Counted from the first letter of the stretch, positions 1 to 8,532 are shown. The stretch: 64,000 nt of DNA from JAGWRI01 sp963728785 (GCA_963728785.1 CAVSKV010000004.1:1116001-1180000), one strand, 5' to 3'. Made by a program: numbers and translations. The notes: a model not told the origin generated them from the letters alone.

Positions 1-1
1 G

Positions 2-454
2 CAGATCGAGAACGGCGTTGGGGCAGTGGCCGCACTGCGCATGCGCGTGCATCTGGGGCTGGCGTCGCTCCCGCGCCTCGACGGGCGGCGCATCGGCGTC
101 GTGACCGGCGTATCGATGCGCGATCTCATGCCGGAACTGCTCGGCGAACTGGCGGCGCGGACGGGCGCGACGTTCGAGTTGATCGTGGTGGAGAACTCTC
201 TGTTCGGGCCAACGACGACCACCGCCGGCCTGCTCGTCGGAGCCGATATCCGGCGTGCACTCCGGGCCCGCGACGACCTCGATCTGGCGCTGATTCCGGC
301 CGAGACGATCAACGACGACGGAATGTTCCTTGATGACGAACGGTTCATCGCGCTGCGCGAGGAGCTTCCCATTCCAGTATATGCATCGTCCGACTTCATC
401 GACGCCCTCGTGCCGGAAGGCGATGTGCGGTCGCGGGGAGCGCACGCCGCATGA
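2..454 (+). CDS. DUF512 (PDZ/radical-SAM-associated) protein, 3' part only
   Basis: The reading frame is open from base 2, so the gene begins upstream of the window; about 150 C-terminal residues are visible. The first residues (QIENGVGAV) match the Gln-x-Glu-Asn-Gly-x-Gly pattern of the DUF512 domain, which in known proteins follows a PDZ and a radical-SAM-like domain. A GTG at 26 is internal, not the start. A GVVTG segment near residue 34 and the closing stretch also fit the DUF512 fold. The stop overlaps the der start (ATGA). DUF512 proteins are often found directly upstream of der, which supports the call; the biochemical role is unknown. Confidence 0.75.
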   Translation, partial: QIENGVGAVAALRMRVHLGLASLPRLDGRRIGVVTGVSMRDLMPELLGELAARTGATFELIVVENSLFGPTTTTAGLLVGADIRRALRARDDLDLALIPAETINDDGMFLDDERFIALREELPIPVYASSDFIDALVPEGDVRSRGAHAA

Positions 455-1758
455 GCATCCCCGTGGTGGCGCTTGTGGGACGTCCGAACGTCGGCAAGTC
501 ACAGCTGTTCAACCGCATCGTGGGCACCAACACGGCCATCGTGTCAGAGGAGGCCGGCACGACGCGCGACCGGCACTTCGCACGGGCGGATTGGAACGGC
601 CGTCCGTTCTGGCTGGTCGACACCGGGGGGCTCACCGACGACCCGCGCATGCCGATGGACCGCGAGATCCGCCGCCAAGTGGAGGTGGCGATCGGCGAGG
701 CCGACCTGCTGGTGTTTATGGTGGACGCCATAGCCGGACTCCACCCCAACGACGCGCGGGTGGCTGAGCTGCTGCGCGGGAGCGGCAAGCCATGGATGCT
801 GGTGGTCAACAAGGTGGACGATCCCCGCGCGACGGACTACTTCGAGTTCTATGAACTCGGGGCGGGCGAGCCCGTGCCGGTGTCGGCGATCAACGGCAAG
901 GGGTCGGGCGACATGCTCGATGTGCTCGTTTCGCATCTCCCGCGCCGCGACGAGCCCCAGGACGACGCCCTCCACGTGGCCGTGATCGGCCGGCCCAACG
1001 TCGGCAAGTCATCGCTCGTGAACCGCCTATTGGGTGCCGACCGTCTGGTCGTGTCCGACGAAGCGGGAACGACCCGCGATGCCATCGACACGCCGATGAT
1101 GTACCATGGCCGCACGCTCGTGTTCATCGATACGGCAGGGCTGCGTCGCCAGACCAAGATCGAGGACGGCATCGAGTTCTACTCGTCGTTGCGCAGCCGG
1201 CGGGCGATCGAGCGTGCCGACATCTGCGTGCTCGTGATCGACGCCGTGGAGGGGCTGCACAACCAGGACTTGAAGATCGCGACACTCGCTTGGGATGCCG
1301 GCCGCGGCCTCGTGATCGTGGTCAACAAATGGGACCTGGCGGAGAAGGACGACAAGGCCAGCGCTCGCTTCGAGAAGTCGTGCCGCGAGAAGGCGCCGTA
1401 CCTCGCCTTCGTGCCGTTCGTATTCACGTCCGCGCTCACCGGTCAGCGCGTGCAGCGGCTGCTGGAACTGCTGCTCAAGGTGTCTGACGAGCGGGACAAG
1501 CGGATCACGACGTCTCAGGTCAACGACCGGCTGCAGCAACTGCTGGCCCGGCTTCAGCCGCCGCAGGCCGCAGGGTTCGAGGTCAAATTGAACTACGCCA
1601 CGCAGGTCGAAGTCGCGCCGCCCACGATCGCCGTGTTCGGCAACCATCCGGAACTCGTGGAAGAGAACTACGTGCGGTACCTGCACAACGGATTCCGGGA
1701 GGCGTGGGGCTTCACCGGCAACCCGCTTCGCATCATCATGCGGCGCAAGGCGAGCTGA
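451..1758 (+). CDS. der: GTPase Der (EngA), 50S ribosome assembly
   Basis: Tandem-GTPase factor that matures the large ribosomal subunit in the cytoplasm. The 435-residue protein has two complete G domains: P-loops GRPNVGKS at residues 10-17 and 180-187, DTGG at 57-60 and DTAG at 227-230, NKVD at 120-123 and NKWD at 292-295. A KH-like C-terminal domain covers roughly 350-435. Length is typical for Der. The ATG overlaps the preceding stop by 4 bp, and plsY follows after one base. Identification is secure. Confidence 0.98.
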   Translation: MSIPVVALVGRPNVGKSQLFNRIVGTNTAIVSEEAGTTRDRHFARADWNGRPFWLVDTGGLTDDPRMPMDREIRRQVEVAIGEADLLVFMVDAIAGLHPNDARVAELLRGSGKPWMLVVNKVDDPRATDYFEFYELGAGEPVPVSAINGKGSGDMLDVLVSHLPRRDEPQDDALHVAVIGRPNVGKSSLVNRLLGADRLVVSDEAGTTRDAIDTPMMYHGRTLVFIDTAGLRRQTKIEDGIEFYSSLRSRRAIERADICVLVIDAVEGLHNQDLKIATLAWDAGRGLVIVVNKWDLAEKDDKASARFEKSCREKAPYLAFVPFVFTSALTGQRVQRLLELLLKVSDERDKRITTSQVNDRLQQLLARLQPPQAAGFEVKLNYATQVEVAPPTIAVFGNHPELVEENYVRYLHNGFREAWGFTGNPLRIIMRRKAS

Positions 1759-1759
1759 C

Positions 1760-2446
1760 GTGCACCCACTAGTCGGCGTGCTGATTGCGTATGCCGCGGG
1801 CTCGATTCCCGCGGCCTACCTGGCCGGCCGGTTGGCGGGGGTGGATCTGCGGACGAGAGGGTCGGGCAATCTGGGCGCAACCAATGTGGTGCGGGTGCTC
1901 GGACTGAAAGTCGGATTGGTCGTGTTCGCGGTCGACCTGGCCAAGGGGGCGGTGCCGGTGGCCCTGCTGCCGGGAGTAACGACCGGGTCGGCCCCGGGGC
2001 CGTGGTTGCCGATCATGTACGGCACCGCAGCCATTCTCGGCCACGTCCGGCCGGTGTGGCTCAGGTTCAGCAAGGGTGGAAAGGGAGTGGCCACGGCTTG
2101 CGGCGTGTTCCTGGCTCTGGCCCCGGTCCCCACGCTGCTTGCCCTGGCCGTGTTCACCGCAACGTTCGGGGGCACCGGGTACGTATCGCTCGGATCGCTG
2201 ACAGCGGCGGCGGCGCTGCCGGTTCTCGTGGCCGCGGCCATCGGATGGCGGCAACCCGTGTTCGCGGTGGCCGTGCTGATCGCGGCGTTCGTGTTCTGGA
2301 CGCACCGGCCGAACATGCAACGCTTGCGGCGTGGTGAAGAGCACCGGTTCTCGAAGATGGGTGCTCTGGGCATGCCAGTCGGGTTGCTTCTCGGCGCGCT
2401 TGTTGCGGCCGGTGGTGTGGCGTGGATCATGCGGAGTCTGCGGTGA
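1760..2446 (+). CDS. plsY: Acyl-phosphate:glycerol-3-phosphate acyltransferase PlsY
   Basis: Integral membrane enzyme that acylates the sn-1 position of glycerol-3-phosphate using acyl-phosphate, the first step of phospholipid synthesis in PlsX/PlsY bacteria. Family motifs are visible: GSIPAAYLAG near the N-terminus, GSGNLGATN near residue 35, and FSKGGKGVAT near residue 105. Several hydrophobic helices span the 228 residues. The start is GTG, one base after the der stop. Its partner PlsX is encoded in the same window at 34307-35326, and gpsA, which makes the substrate, is the next gene. Confidence 0.97.
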   Translation: MHPLVGVLIAYAAGSIPAAYLAGRLAGVDLRTRGSGNLGATNVVRVLGLKVGLVVFAVDLAKGAVPVALLPGVTTGSAPGPWLPIMYGTAAILGHVRPVWLRFSKGGKGVATACGVFLALAPVPTLLALAVFTATFGGTGYVSLGSLTAAAALPVLVAAAIGWRQPVFAVAVLIAAFVFWTHRPNMQRLRRGEEHRFSKMGALGMPVGLLLGALVAAGGVAWIMRSLR

Positions 2447-3441
2447 TGCGGTGCGCCGTGGTGGGCGCGGGCGCGTGGGGCACGGCGCTGGCACGGCTTC
2501 TGGCCTTCAAGGGCCACGACGTGCGGTTGTGGGTGTACGAGTCCGACGTGGCTGATGCGATCAACGCGCGACATGAGAACGCGCTGTACCTGCCGGGCGC
2601 GGCGCTCCCCAAAAATCTCGTGGCCACGCACGCACATCGGGAGGCGCTGGCGGACGCGGCATTCGTGGTATACGCCACGCCGGCCCAGCACCTGCGGGGC
2701 ATTGCGGCGGCGGGGGCGCGATACGTGCGGTCGGATGCCACGCTGGTCGTGGCGTCGAAGGGTGTGGAGCGCGTCACGCTCGCATTGATGTCGGACGTGA
2801 TCGAGCACGAGGTGCCCAATCACGACGTGGTGGCGATCTCGGGTCCGAGCTTCGCCGCCGAAGTCGCCGCGGGGCTGCCCACGGCGGTCGTGGCCGCTGC
2901 CCGCAACCCAGGCGCCGCGACGGCCGTGCAGGCGGCGTTCGCCGGCGCAGCGTTCCGCGTGTACACCCACGACGACCTCGTCGGGGTGGAACTGGGCGGC
3001 GCGCTCAAGAACGTGATGGCGGTGGCGACCGGCATCCACGACGGCGTGGGGTTGGGCAACAACTCGCGGGCCGCGCTGATCACTCGCGGTCTGGCCGAGA
3101 TGACCCGGCTGGGTGTGGCGCTGGGTGCCAACCCGGCGACCTTCGCCGGCCTGGCCGGCCTTGGCGATCTGGTGCTCACGTGCACCGGGTCGCTCAGCCG
3201 CAATCGCGCTCTGGGGGTGGAGATCGGGCGCGGGCGGTCGCTTGCCGAGGTGTTGAAGGGCAAGCACACGGTGGCCGAGGGCGTGGAGACGACGGCCAGT
3301 GCCGTGGAGCTGGCCAAGCGTGAGGGCGTGGAGATGCCGATCGCCGCCGGGGTCTACCGCATTCTGTTCGAGGGGCACACCGCCAAAGCGGCTGTACAGG
3401 AACTCATGGCGCGCGAACTGCGCGCGGAGCAAGACCGATGA
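2446..3441 (+). CDS. gpsA: NAD(P)-dependent glycerol-3-phosphate dehydrogenase
   Basis: Reduces dihydroxyacetone phosphate to sn-glycerol-3-phosphate, the substrate of PlsY encoded just upstream. The Rossmann motif GAGAWGTALA lies at the very N-terminus, and the catalytic region GGALKNVMAVATGI with its conserved Lys is in the middle, followed by NSRAALITRG. I start it at the ATG that overlaps the plsY stop (TGATG) rather than at the upstream in-frame GTG (2422), because the Rossmann strand then begins at the usual residue. About 331 residues, typical for GpsA. The stop overlaps the next gene by 4 bp. Confidence 0.96.
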   Translation: MRCAVVGAGAWGTALARLLAFKGHDVRLWVYESDVADAINARHENALYLPGAALPKNLVATHAHREALADAAFVVYATPAQHLRGIAAAGARYVRSDATLVVASKGVERVTLALMSDVIEHEVPNHDVVAISGPSFAAEVAAGLPTAVVAAARNPGAATAVQAAFAGAAFRVYTHDDLVGVELGGALKNVMAVATGIHDGVGLGNNSRAALITRGLAEMTRLGVALGANPATFAGLAGLGDLVLTCTGSLSRNRALGVEIGRGRSLAEVLKGKHTVAEGVETTASAVELAKREGVEMPIAAGVYRILFEGHTAKAAVQELMARELRAEQDR

Positions 3442-3812
3442 ATGCACCCGATCCGATCCAGGAATTCTTCTCCATTGGCGAAGTCTGCGATCTCACGGGA
3501 CTCAAGCCGCACGTGCTCCGGTACTGGGAGAGCCAGTTCAAATTTCTCAGCCCGGCCAAGAACCGGTCGGGCAATCGCGTCTATCAGCGGCGCGAAATCG
3601 AACTCGTGCTCCTCGTCAAGCATCTCCTGTACGAAGAGAAGTACACGATCGACGGGGCGCGCCAGAAGGTGGACGAACGGCGGAAGGCGGGTGAACTGCG
3701 CGACCTTGCCTTCGGGGCGCTGAACGTCGAGGCCCTGGCTGCCCTGGAGACGGCGCTTCGCGAGCTGCATGACCTCCTGCAAGGCGAGGGTGGGGAGGAT
3801 GGGGACGCCTGA
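3438..3812 (+). CDS. MerR-family transcriptional regulator (small)
   Basis: A 124-residue protein whose first ~75 residues are a MerR-type winged helix-turn-helix (FFSIGEVCDLTGL, then HVLRYWES and a YQRREIE helix). The rest is a short helical tail with no obvious metal- or drug-binding domain and no cysteine cluster like those of MerR or CueR. It overlaps gpsA and surE (ATGA at the front, one base at the end), so it is co-transcribed with housekeeping genes. Target and signal are not apparent. Small MerR proteins of this type are widespread next to core genes. Confidence 0.88.
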   Translation: MNAPDPIQEFFSIGEVCDLTGLKPHVLRYWESQFKFLSPAKNRSGNRVYQRREIELVLLVKHLLYEEKYTIDGARQKVDERRKAGELRDLAFGALNVEALAALETALRELHDLLQGEGGEDGDA

Positions 3813-4576
3813 TGCGCCTGCTACTCACCAACGACGACGGGATTCTGGCCCACGGACTCGATTGCCTCCAGCAGGCCGCCGAGGCGATCGGTGAGGTTAC
3901 GGTGGTGGCCCCCGACCGCGAACAGAGCGCCACCAGCCATTCGCTCACGTTGCAATATCCGCTGCGCCCGGTGCAGCTGGCAGAGCGGCGCTACCAGGTG
4001 GACGGGACCCCCACGGACTGCGTGATGCTGGCCGTCGAGTCGCTGCTCCCCGCACGTCCGGACTTCGTGATCAGCGGCATCAACCACGGGCACAATATGG
4101 GGGAGGACGTGCTGTACTCGGGCACGGTGGCCGCGGCCATGGAGGGATTGTCGCTCGGCATTCCGTCGATCGCCGTGTCGTTCGCCGGCGGCGATGTGCG
4201 CGCTGATCTGTCGCATCTCCAGGCCCAGGTGCCGGGGCTCTCGCGGTTGCTTCGGCACCTCACGTCGCTGCCGCGGTTCCCGGCCCACACCCTGTTCAAC
4301 GTGAATCTTCCACCGGTGGCGCCCGAGGGAGTCAAGGGGGTGCGGCTCACCCGGCTGGGCCGCCGTGCCTATTCCGGATCTCTGAGACCGATGCAGGATC
4401 CGTGGGGCCGGCCCATCTACTGGATCGGCGGCGGCACGATCAGCTGGAGCGGAGAAGACGATTCTGACTTCCGCGCCATCGAAGAGGGCTATATCTCCGT
4501 GACGCCGCTGCACCTGGACGTCACCAACTACGACATCCTGCGAACGGCGAGTGAATGGTGGCGCGACCTCCCATAG
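3812..4576 (+). CDS. surE: 5'/3'-nucleotidase SurE
   Basis: Metal-dependent phosphatase for nucleoside monophosphates, linked to stationary-phase survival. The metal site is complete: Asp8-Asp9 in LTNDDG, Ser39 in EQSATSHS, and Asn91/Asn95 in SGINHGHNMG, followed by YSGTVAAAMEG. At 254 residues the length is normal. The 3' end overlaps pcm by 22 bp, the same surE-pcm pairing found in many Proteobacteria. Confidence 0.97.
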   Translation: MRLLLTNDDGILAHGLDCLQQAAEAIGEVTVVAPDREQSATSHSLTLQYPLRPVQLAERRYQVDGTPTDCVMLAVESLLPARPDFVISGINHGHNMGEDVLYSGTVAAAMEGLSLGIPSIAVSFAGGDVRADLSHLQAQVPGLSRLLRHLTSLPRFPAHTLFNVNLPPVAPEGVKGVRLTRLGRRAYSGSLRPMQDPWGRPIYWIGGGTISWSGEDDSDFRAIEEGYISVTPLHLDVTNYDILRTASEWWRDLP

Positions 4577-5217
4577 AATCGGAACTGCGCGGTCCGCGAC
4601 AGCGGCTGGTCGAGACGTTGCGCGACAAGGGCATCAGCGACCTCGCTGTATTGCGTGCGTTCGAACGAACGCCGCGGCACGAGTTCGTGCCCACCGGCAT
4701 CCGGCACCGCGCCTACGAAGACACGGCGCTGCCGATCGGCAACGGGCAGACCATCTCCCAGCCGTCCATCCACGGCCGCTACCTCCAGTTGCTCAAGCTC
4801 ACGGGGCACGAGCGGGTGCTGGAGGTCGGCACCGGCTCGGGCTACCAGACGGTGCTGCTGTCGCACCTCGTGGACCAGGTGTTCTCGGTCGAGCGCGTGG
4901 CCGCCCTCATGGACGGCGCCCGCCAGGTCATTCAGCGCCTCGACGCCAAGAACGTCTCACTCCTCACCGGCGATGGCACGGTGGGGTGGCGGGAGTACGC
5001 GCCCTATGACGCCATTCTCGTGAGTGCGGCATCGCCCCACGTACCGGCGCCGTTGCTCGAGCAGTTGGCCGACGGCGGACGTCTGCTCGCGCCCGTCGGT
5101 GGCCGGGCCGACCAAACGCTGGTGCTCCTCACGCGCCGCGGTGACACCTTCGACCGCGAAGACCTGGACGCGGTGCGGTTCGTCCCATTGCTCGGCCGAC
5201 ACGGGTGGACGCCGTAG
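4555..5217 (+). CDS. pcm: Protein-L-isoaspartate O-methyltransferase
   Basis: Repairs isoaspartyl residues in damaged proteins by S-adenosylmethionine-dependent methylation. The SAM-binding motif VLEVGTGSGYQT is near residue 90. The upstream segment TISQPSI and the later LLAPVGG strand are characteristic of PCMT. The 220-residue length is standard. The ATG lies inside surE (22-bp overlap), and the 3' end overlaps acyP by 13 bp. Confidence 0.97.
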   Translation: MVARPPIESELRGPRQRLVETLRDKGISDLAVLRAFERTPRHEFVPTGIRHRAYEDTALPIGNGQTISQPSIHGRYLQLLKLTGHERVLEVGTGSGYQTVLLSHLVDQVFSVERVAALMDGARQVIQRLDAKNVSLLTGDGTVGWREYAPYDAILVSAASPHVPAPLLEQLADGGRLLAPVGGRADQTLVLLTRRGDTFDREDLDAVRFVPLLGRHGWTP

Positions 5218-5507
5218 GCCGATCAGGCGCGTCCGCCGAGCGCCGAATCGTGGTCAGCGGACAGGTGCAGGGCGTTGGGTACCGGTGGTTCGCGCGCGAA
5301 ACCGCCCTTGCTCTCGGCGTGACGGGATGGGCGCGCAACATGCCCGACGGAACGGTGGTGCTCGAGATCGTCGCACCGGAGTCGGTCGTCGCGAAGTTCG
5401 TGGCCGAGTTGCGGGTTGGCCCGCCAGGAGCCTCAGTGGCCGACGTGCTGGTGAAGGAGCGCGCCGACGGCTCGCCCTTGCCTGACCGCTTCATCGTCGT
5501 ACGTTGA
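5205..5507 (+). CDS. acyP: Acylphosphatase
   Basis: Small cytosolic hydrolase of carboxyl-phosphate bonds. The catalytic Arg is in GQVQGVGYRWF and the catalytic Asn in GWARNMPDGTV. The protein is 100 residues from a GTG start that lies inside pcm. The ten or so residues before the first strand are not conserved, so the true start could be a few codons later. Because PlsX/PlsY lipid synthesis runs through acyl-phosphate, presence in the same operon as plsY is notable, though a functional link is inference. Confidence 0.94.
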   Translation: MDAVGRSGASAERRIVVSGQVQGVGYRWFARETALALGVTGWARNMPDGTVVLEIVAPESVVAKFVAELRVGPPGASVADVLVKERADGSPLPDRFIVVR

Positions 5508-6061
5508 TCGTGGCCGATCTCTCATCGCACCCCACCGTGTCTCTCGCCGACGATCTCCTCCGCACCATTCGCGACGTGCCCGACTTCCCGAAACCGGGTA
5601 TCGTGTTCAAGGACATCACGCCGGTGCTACTCGACGCATCGCTGTTCCGGCGCGTTACTGACGCGATCGCCAATCCATTCACGAGGAGCCGCATAAGCCG
5701 TGTGGTGGCCATCGAGAGTCGCGGCTTCATCCTCGGCGCGCCCGTGGCGCAACTGCTCGGCGCAGGTCTCGTGCCAATGCGCAAACCGGGGAAGCTTCCC
5801 GCGGCCCGCGAACGCGAGGAGTACGCGCTGGAATACGGAAGCGACGCGCTCGAGATGCACGCCGACGCCATCCCACCCGGAGCCCGAGTGCTGGTGGTGG
5901 ACGACGTGCTCGCCACTGGCGGCACCGCGGCGGCCGCCTGCCGGCTGGTGGAACGTATGGGGGGAGAGGTCGTCGGACTGAGCTTTCTCATGGTTCTCGC
6001 GTTCCTCAACGGCGCCGACGAACTGGAAGGCCGGTGCATCGAGACGATTATCACGGTGTAG
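5504..6061 (+). CDS. apt: Adenine phosphoribosyltransferase
   Basis: Purine salvage: adenine + PRPP to AMP. The PRPP-binding motif VLVVDDVLATGGT is near residues 128-140, and the N-terminal PDFPKPGIVFKDITP segment is typical of Apt. The start used is TTG, overlapping the acyP stop; a GTG two codons later (5510) is an equally good choice. The 185-residue length fits the family. It is the last gene of the plus-strand operon and is followed by a hairpin at 6121-6147. Confidence 0.95.
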   Translation: MIVADLSSHPTVSLADDLLRTIRDVPDFPKPGIVFKDITPVLLDASLFRRVTDAIANPFTRSRISRVVAIESRGFILGAPVAQLLGAGLVPMRKPGKLPAAREREEYALEYGSDALEMHADAIPPGARVLVVDDVLATGGTAAAACRLVERMGGEVVGLSFLMVLAFLNGADELEGRCIETIITV

Positions 6062-6120
6062 GGCAGGGCAAACGGGCGTGGGGGGAAGCTGAACGATGAG
6101 AAAGCGGGGAAGGGGGGCGC

Positions 6121-6147
6121 TTTACCAGGGGGCTTGGCCCCCGTAAA
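6121..6147 (+). terminator. Hairpin after apt, probable terminator
   Basis: Arms TTTAC and GGGGGC pair with GCCCCC and GTAAA around a 3-base TTG loop, with a two-base bulge (CA) on the 5' side. The downstream sequence is moderately T-rich (TTGAATGTTT). It lies 59 bases past the apt stop and before the tRNA, so it probably ends the der-apt operon. The U-tract is imperfect. Confidence 0.55.
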
Positions 6148-6182
6148 TTGAATGTTTCCCGTTGTTTAGCGCGTCGACACTC

Positions 6183-6256
6183 GCCCCTGTAGCTCAGGTG
6201 GATAGAGCAGCGGTTTCCTAAACCGTTGGCCGGGTGTTCGAGTCACCCCAGGGGCA
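6183..6256 (+). tRNA. tRNA-Arg (anticodon CCU)
   Basis: A full cloverleaf can be drawn. The acceptor stem GCCCCTG pairs with CAGGGGC at 6249-6255, with discriminator A at 6256. The D stem is GCTC/GAGC. The anticodon stem is GCGGT/ACCGT with loop TTCCTAA and anticodon CCT at 6217-6219. The T arm is GGGTG-TTCGAGT-CACCC. CCA is not encoded. It decodes AGG, a rare codon in high-G+C genomes. It stands alone between two protein genes. Confidence 0.95.
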
Positions 6257-6274
6257 TCACACTTTCAATTCCTC

Positions 6275-6940
6275 ATGAGCGAACCCGTCGCACCAATTAG
6301 CCGTGGCCCGAGTCCCGAAGAGACGGTTGTCGAGTGGCTGCAGCGCAACGCCCGCACCCTCACGATCACGGTAGTCGTACTCGCCGTCGCCGCCGGCGGC
6401 TACTGGTTCTCCTCCAGGTCGGTGGAGTTGAAGAACGAGAATGCCGCGCGCGCCCTCAATACGGCGCTCCAGTCCATCCAGGCTGCGAACAAGGCTCTGG
6501 CTACGAGCGATCTCCAGAAGGTGGTCGATCGGTACGGAGACACGCAGTCGGGAATCGAGGCGGGGCTGCTCCTGGCCCAGCTCGACTTCAACGATGGAAA
6601 GATTCCGGACGGCGTGAATCTGCTGACCGGATTGACCTCTCAGAGCGCCGCCAAGCTGGACATGGCCTCGATCTATAGCCTGATGGGTGACGGCCAGATG
6701 CAGGGCAACAAGGCGGCAGACGCGGCCAAGTCCTACCAGAAGGCGGCAGACGTCGCTCGCTCGGACGCCGACAAGTCTCTCCAGCTTTCGAAAGCCGCCC
6801 GGGCGCTGCTCGACGCGGGCGATACGGCCTCCGCGACGGCCATCTGGCGCAAGCTAGCCGATGACCCCAAGGCCCAAGGCGTAGCCGCCGAGGCCAAGGT
6901 GCGTCTCGGCGAAATCGAGGCCAAGCCGGCCAAGGGATAG
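6275..6940 (+). CDS. YfgM-like membrane-anchored TPR protein
   Basis: 221 residues: a short cytoplasmic N-terminus (about 1-28), one transmembrane helix (about 29-46), then an Ala-rich helical region with TPR-like repeats out to the C-terminus. This is the architecture of YfgM, a single-span TPR protein that associates with SecYEG and periplasmic chaperones in E. coli, where yfgM is also close to der. Sequence similarity to YfgM itself is only moderate by eye, so orthology is inferred. It has its own strong terminator at 7022-7062. Confidence 0.7.
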   Translation: MSEPVAPISRGPSPEETVVEWLQRNARTLTITVVVLAVAAGGYWFSSRSVELKNENAARALNTALQSIQAANKALATSDLQKVVDRYGDTQSGIEAGLLLAQLDFNDGKIPDGVNLLTGLTSQSAAKLDMASIYSLMGDGQMQGNKAADAAKSYQKAADVARSDADKSLQLSKAARALLDAGDTASATAIWRKLADDPKAQGVAAEAKVRLGEIEAKPAKG

Positions 6941-7302
6941 CGGGCGACAAGCCGGAGGGTCCCGGCCCAGGGTTCGGACGGAGGCGGCCGCGTCGACTGC
7001 CGATTGCCAAGAACAATGGGGGAGCCGGCGGTGGAGGTCCTGGCCGCCGGCTCTTGAATTTTGTGGCTGGCCAAGGGGCCCGAGGGCGCGGCATCTGGCG
7101 ACAGCATCGCTACGCGAGCGCGCCACACTGTCGGCTATCTAGTTCGTATAAGATGTATTATGTAAACTTATAGTGTTGACAATCGCCCATTCACTGTGCA
7201 GTTCTTCGGGACGCCGCATCTCCATGTGATTGTGTATGAATACCTTACAGAGCTTCACCTAACGAATGGCATTATGTGTGGCTCAATCGGCTGCCCCTGA
7301 CG
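6941..7302. other. Non-coding stretch with an A+T-rich core
   Basis: No convincing gene on either strand. It starts with the terminator of the YfgM-like gene. From about 7140 to 7310 the base composition drops far below the surroundings, with runs such as GTATAAGATGTATTATG. A TTGACA hexamer at 7176-7181 has no matching -10 and no gene in front of it. The stretch lies between convergent genes and borders the damaged gene at 7303-7691, so it may be a decayed gene or an old insertion site; no repeat or target-site duplication was found. Confidence 0.6.
7022..7062 (+). terminator. Rho-independent terminator of the YfgM-like gene
   Basis: Perfect 10-bp stem GAGCCGGCGG / CCGCCGGCTC (7022-7031 with 7044-7053), a 12-base loop, then TTGAATTTT. 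It is a textbook intrinsic terminator 80 bases past the stop codon. Confidence 0.85.
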
Positions 7303-7691
7303 TTATTGTATACGTAGCGTAACCTGAAGCCGCCACGGAGCCCGGCTCTCGATGACGCCGCCGCCTGCGGCGCCCACATCGAACCGGAACCTGCCCCACC
7401 GCGCCCGCTCGAATTTGCAGAGGACCTGGGTCGCGTTTCCGACCGGGTGCAGCGTAATGGTCTGTCGGAGGGCCGGCAGAACGTCGCCTTCGAACGCGCC
7501 GGCACCGGCTTGCAGCGTGAGCCACCCCTCTCTGGTCAGCGGATGGTACGCGATCCGTCCCACCCCACGATCCTCCGAGGCGCGTACGACCATTCCGAGT
7601 TTCGCGGCGGAGAAGTCCTGCCAAACACCGCGCCGAACAGCATGCAGATCTCGGCGAGGAGCCAAAGCAGACCGACCGCGGTGGGTATCAT
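7303..7691 (-). pseudogene. Small membrane-protein gene, apparently frameshifted
   Basis: An ATG at 7691, 14 bases after the dapF stop, opens a frame that begins with a clear hydrophobic helix (MIPTAVGLLWLLAEICMLFG) and then decays into basic, Ser-rich sequence. In the next frame, from about 7630 to the TAA at 7303, the protein reads as a plausible soluble domain (strands GWLTLQAG, TQVLCKF, RFRFDVGAAGG). A single -1 shift (or one missing or extra base) near the GGTGTTTGG segment at about 7630 would join the two into a ~125-residue protein with an N-terminal anchor. This could be a real frameshift mutation, a sequencing error, or coincidence. I do not recognise the family. Confidence 0.4.
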
Positions 7692-7704
7692 GGGCCTCGG
7701 GAGA

Positions 7705-8532
7705 TTAGACCTCGCCCAGAAATCCGCGGTAGACGATGCGGGCCTCGCCCGAAAGCGAGGGTCCGAGCTGTCCGTCCTGGTTCCGGACGCCGACAATCAG
7801 CTCCTTGCCCGACCGGGTCACGATTGTGCCGCCGGCCGGCGCCAGCCCCCACTGATCCAGAAGCACGGCGGTAGCCACCGCACCGGTGCCGCAAGCGAGG
7901 GTCTCGCCCTCCACTCCCCGCTCATAGGTGCGCATGTACCACCGGCCGTCAGGGCCGCGGCCCACGAAATCGACGTTGGTGCCATCGGGGAATGCGGGGT
8001 CGAATCGCAGCGGGCGACCGCGGCCGACGATGTCCACGGCCTCGACGTCGTCGCACAGGACCACCAGGTGCGGGATGCCGACCTTGGCGAAGGCGGCCCT
8101 CTGCTCGCCAGCCTGGAGCGTGATCCCGGCGTCCACGGCCAGGTGCTGGACCATCGGCATCTCCACCGTTGGGCCGGGTCGCCGTGAGTGGACGACTGCC
8201 CCCAGGACACCGGAGGCGGACTCGATGGTGAAGGCCTGCCCTACCGCGGCGCCGCCCAGTTCGACGAACAGCCGTGCCGTGCACAGGGTGGCGTTGCCGC
8301 ACAGGGCCGCCACCGAGCCGTCGCTGTTCAAGTACCGCATTCGCAGCGCGGCGTTGGCGCTGGGCTCCAGAAAGACGATGCCGTCGGCTCCTACGCCGGT
8401 GCCACGAGCGCAGACGGCCCGAATGGCTTGCGTTTCGTCGAGGCGGCCCGCCGGTTCGGTCCGGGCATCGACGAATACGAAATCGTTGCCGGACCCGCTC
8501 ATCTTGTAGAACTCGCGGCCGGACGGGATCAC
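7705..8532 (-). CDS. dapF: Diaminopimelate epimerase
   Basis: Converts LL- to meso-diaminopimelate for lysine and peptidoglycan. Both catalytic cysteines are present: Cys78 in ALCGNAT and Cys214 in ACGTGAVAT. The substrate loop MSGSGNDFVF is at residues 11-20. I start at the GTG at 8532, which forms a GTGA overlap with the preceding glycosyltransferase stop and gives 275 residues, the usual size; the open frame continues upstream but that part is the antisense of the neighbour. Last intact gene of the long minus-strand cluster. Confidence 0.96.
   Translation of the reverse strand: MIPSGREFYKMSGSGNDFVFVDARTEPAGRLDETQAIRAVCARGTGVGADGIVFLEPSANAALRMRYLNSDGSVAALCGNATLCTARLFVELGGAAVGQAFTIESASGVLGAVVHSRRPGPTVEMPMVQHLAVDAGITLQAGEQRAAFAKVGIPHLVVLCDDVEAVDIVGRGRPLRFDPAFPDGTNVDFVGRGPDGRWYMRTYERGVEGETLACGTGAVATAVLLDQWGLAPAGGTIVTRSGKELIVGVRNQDGQLGPSLSGEARIVYRGFLGEV

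Noticed and set aside
7176..7198. TTGACA hexamer as a promoter
   Set aside because: No matching -10 at 16-18 bases and no gene downstream on the plus strand.
6183..7310. tRNA-Arg plus the A+T-rich stretch as an integration hotspot
   Set aside because: The two are separated by an ordinary gene, and no repeat of the tRNA 3' end or integrase was seen nearby.
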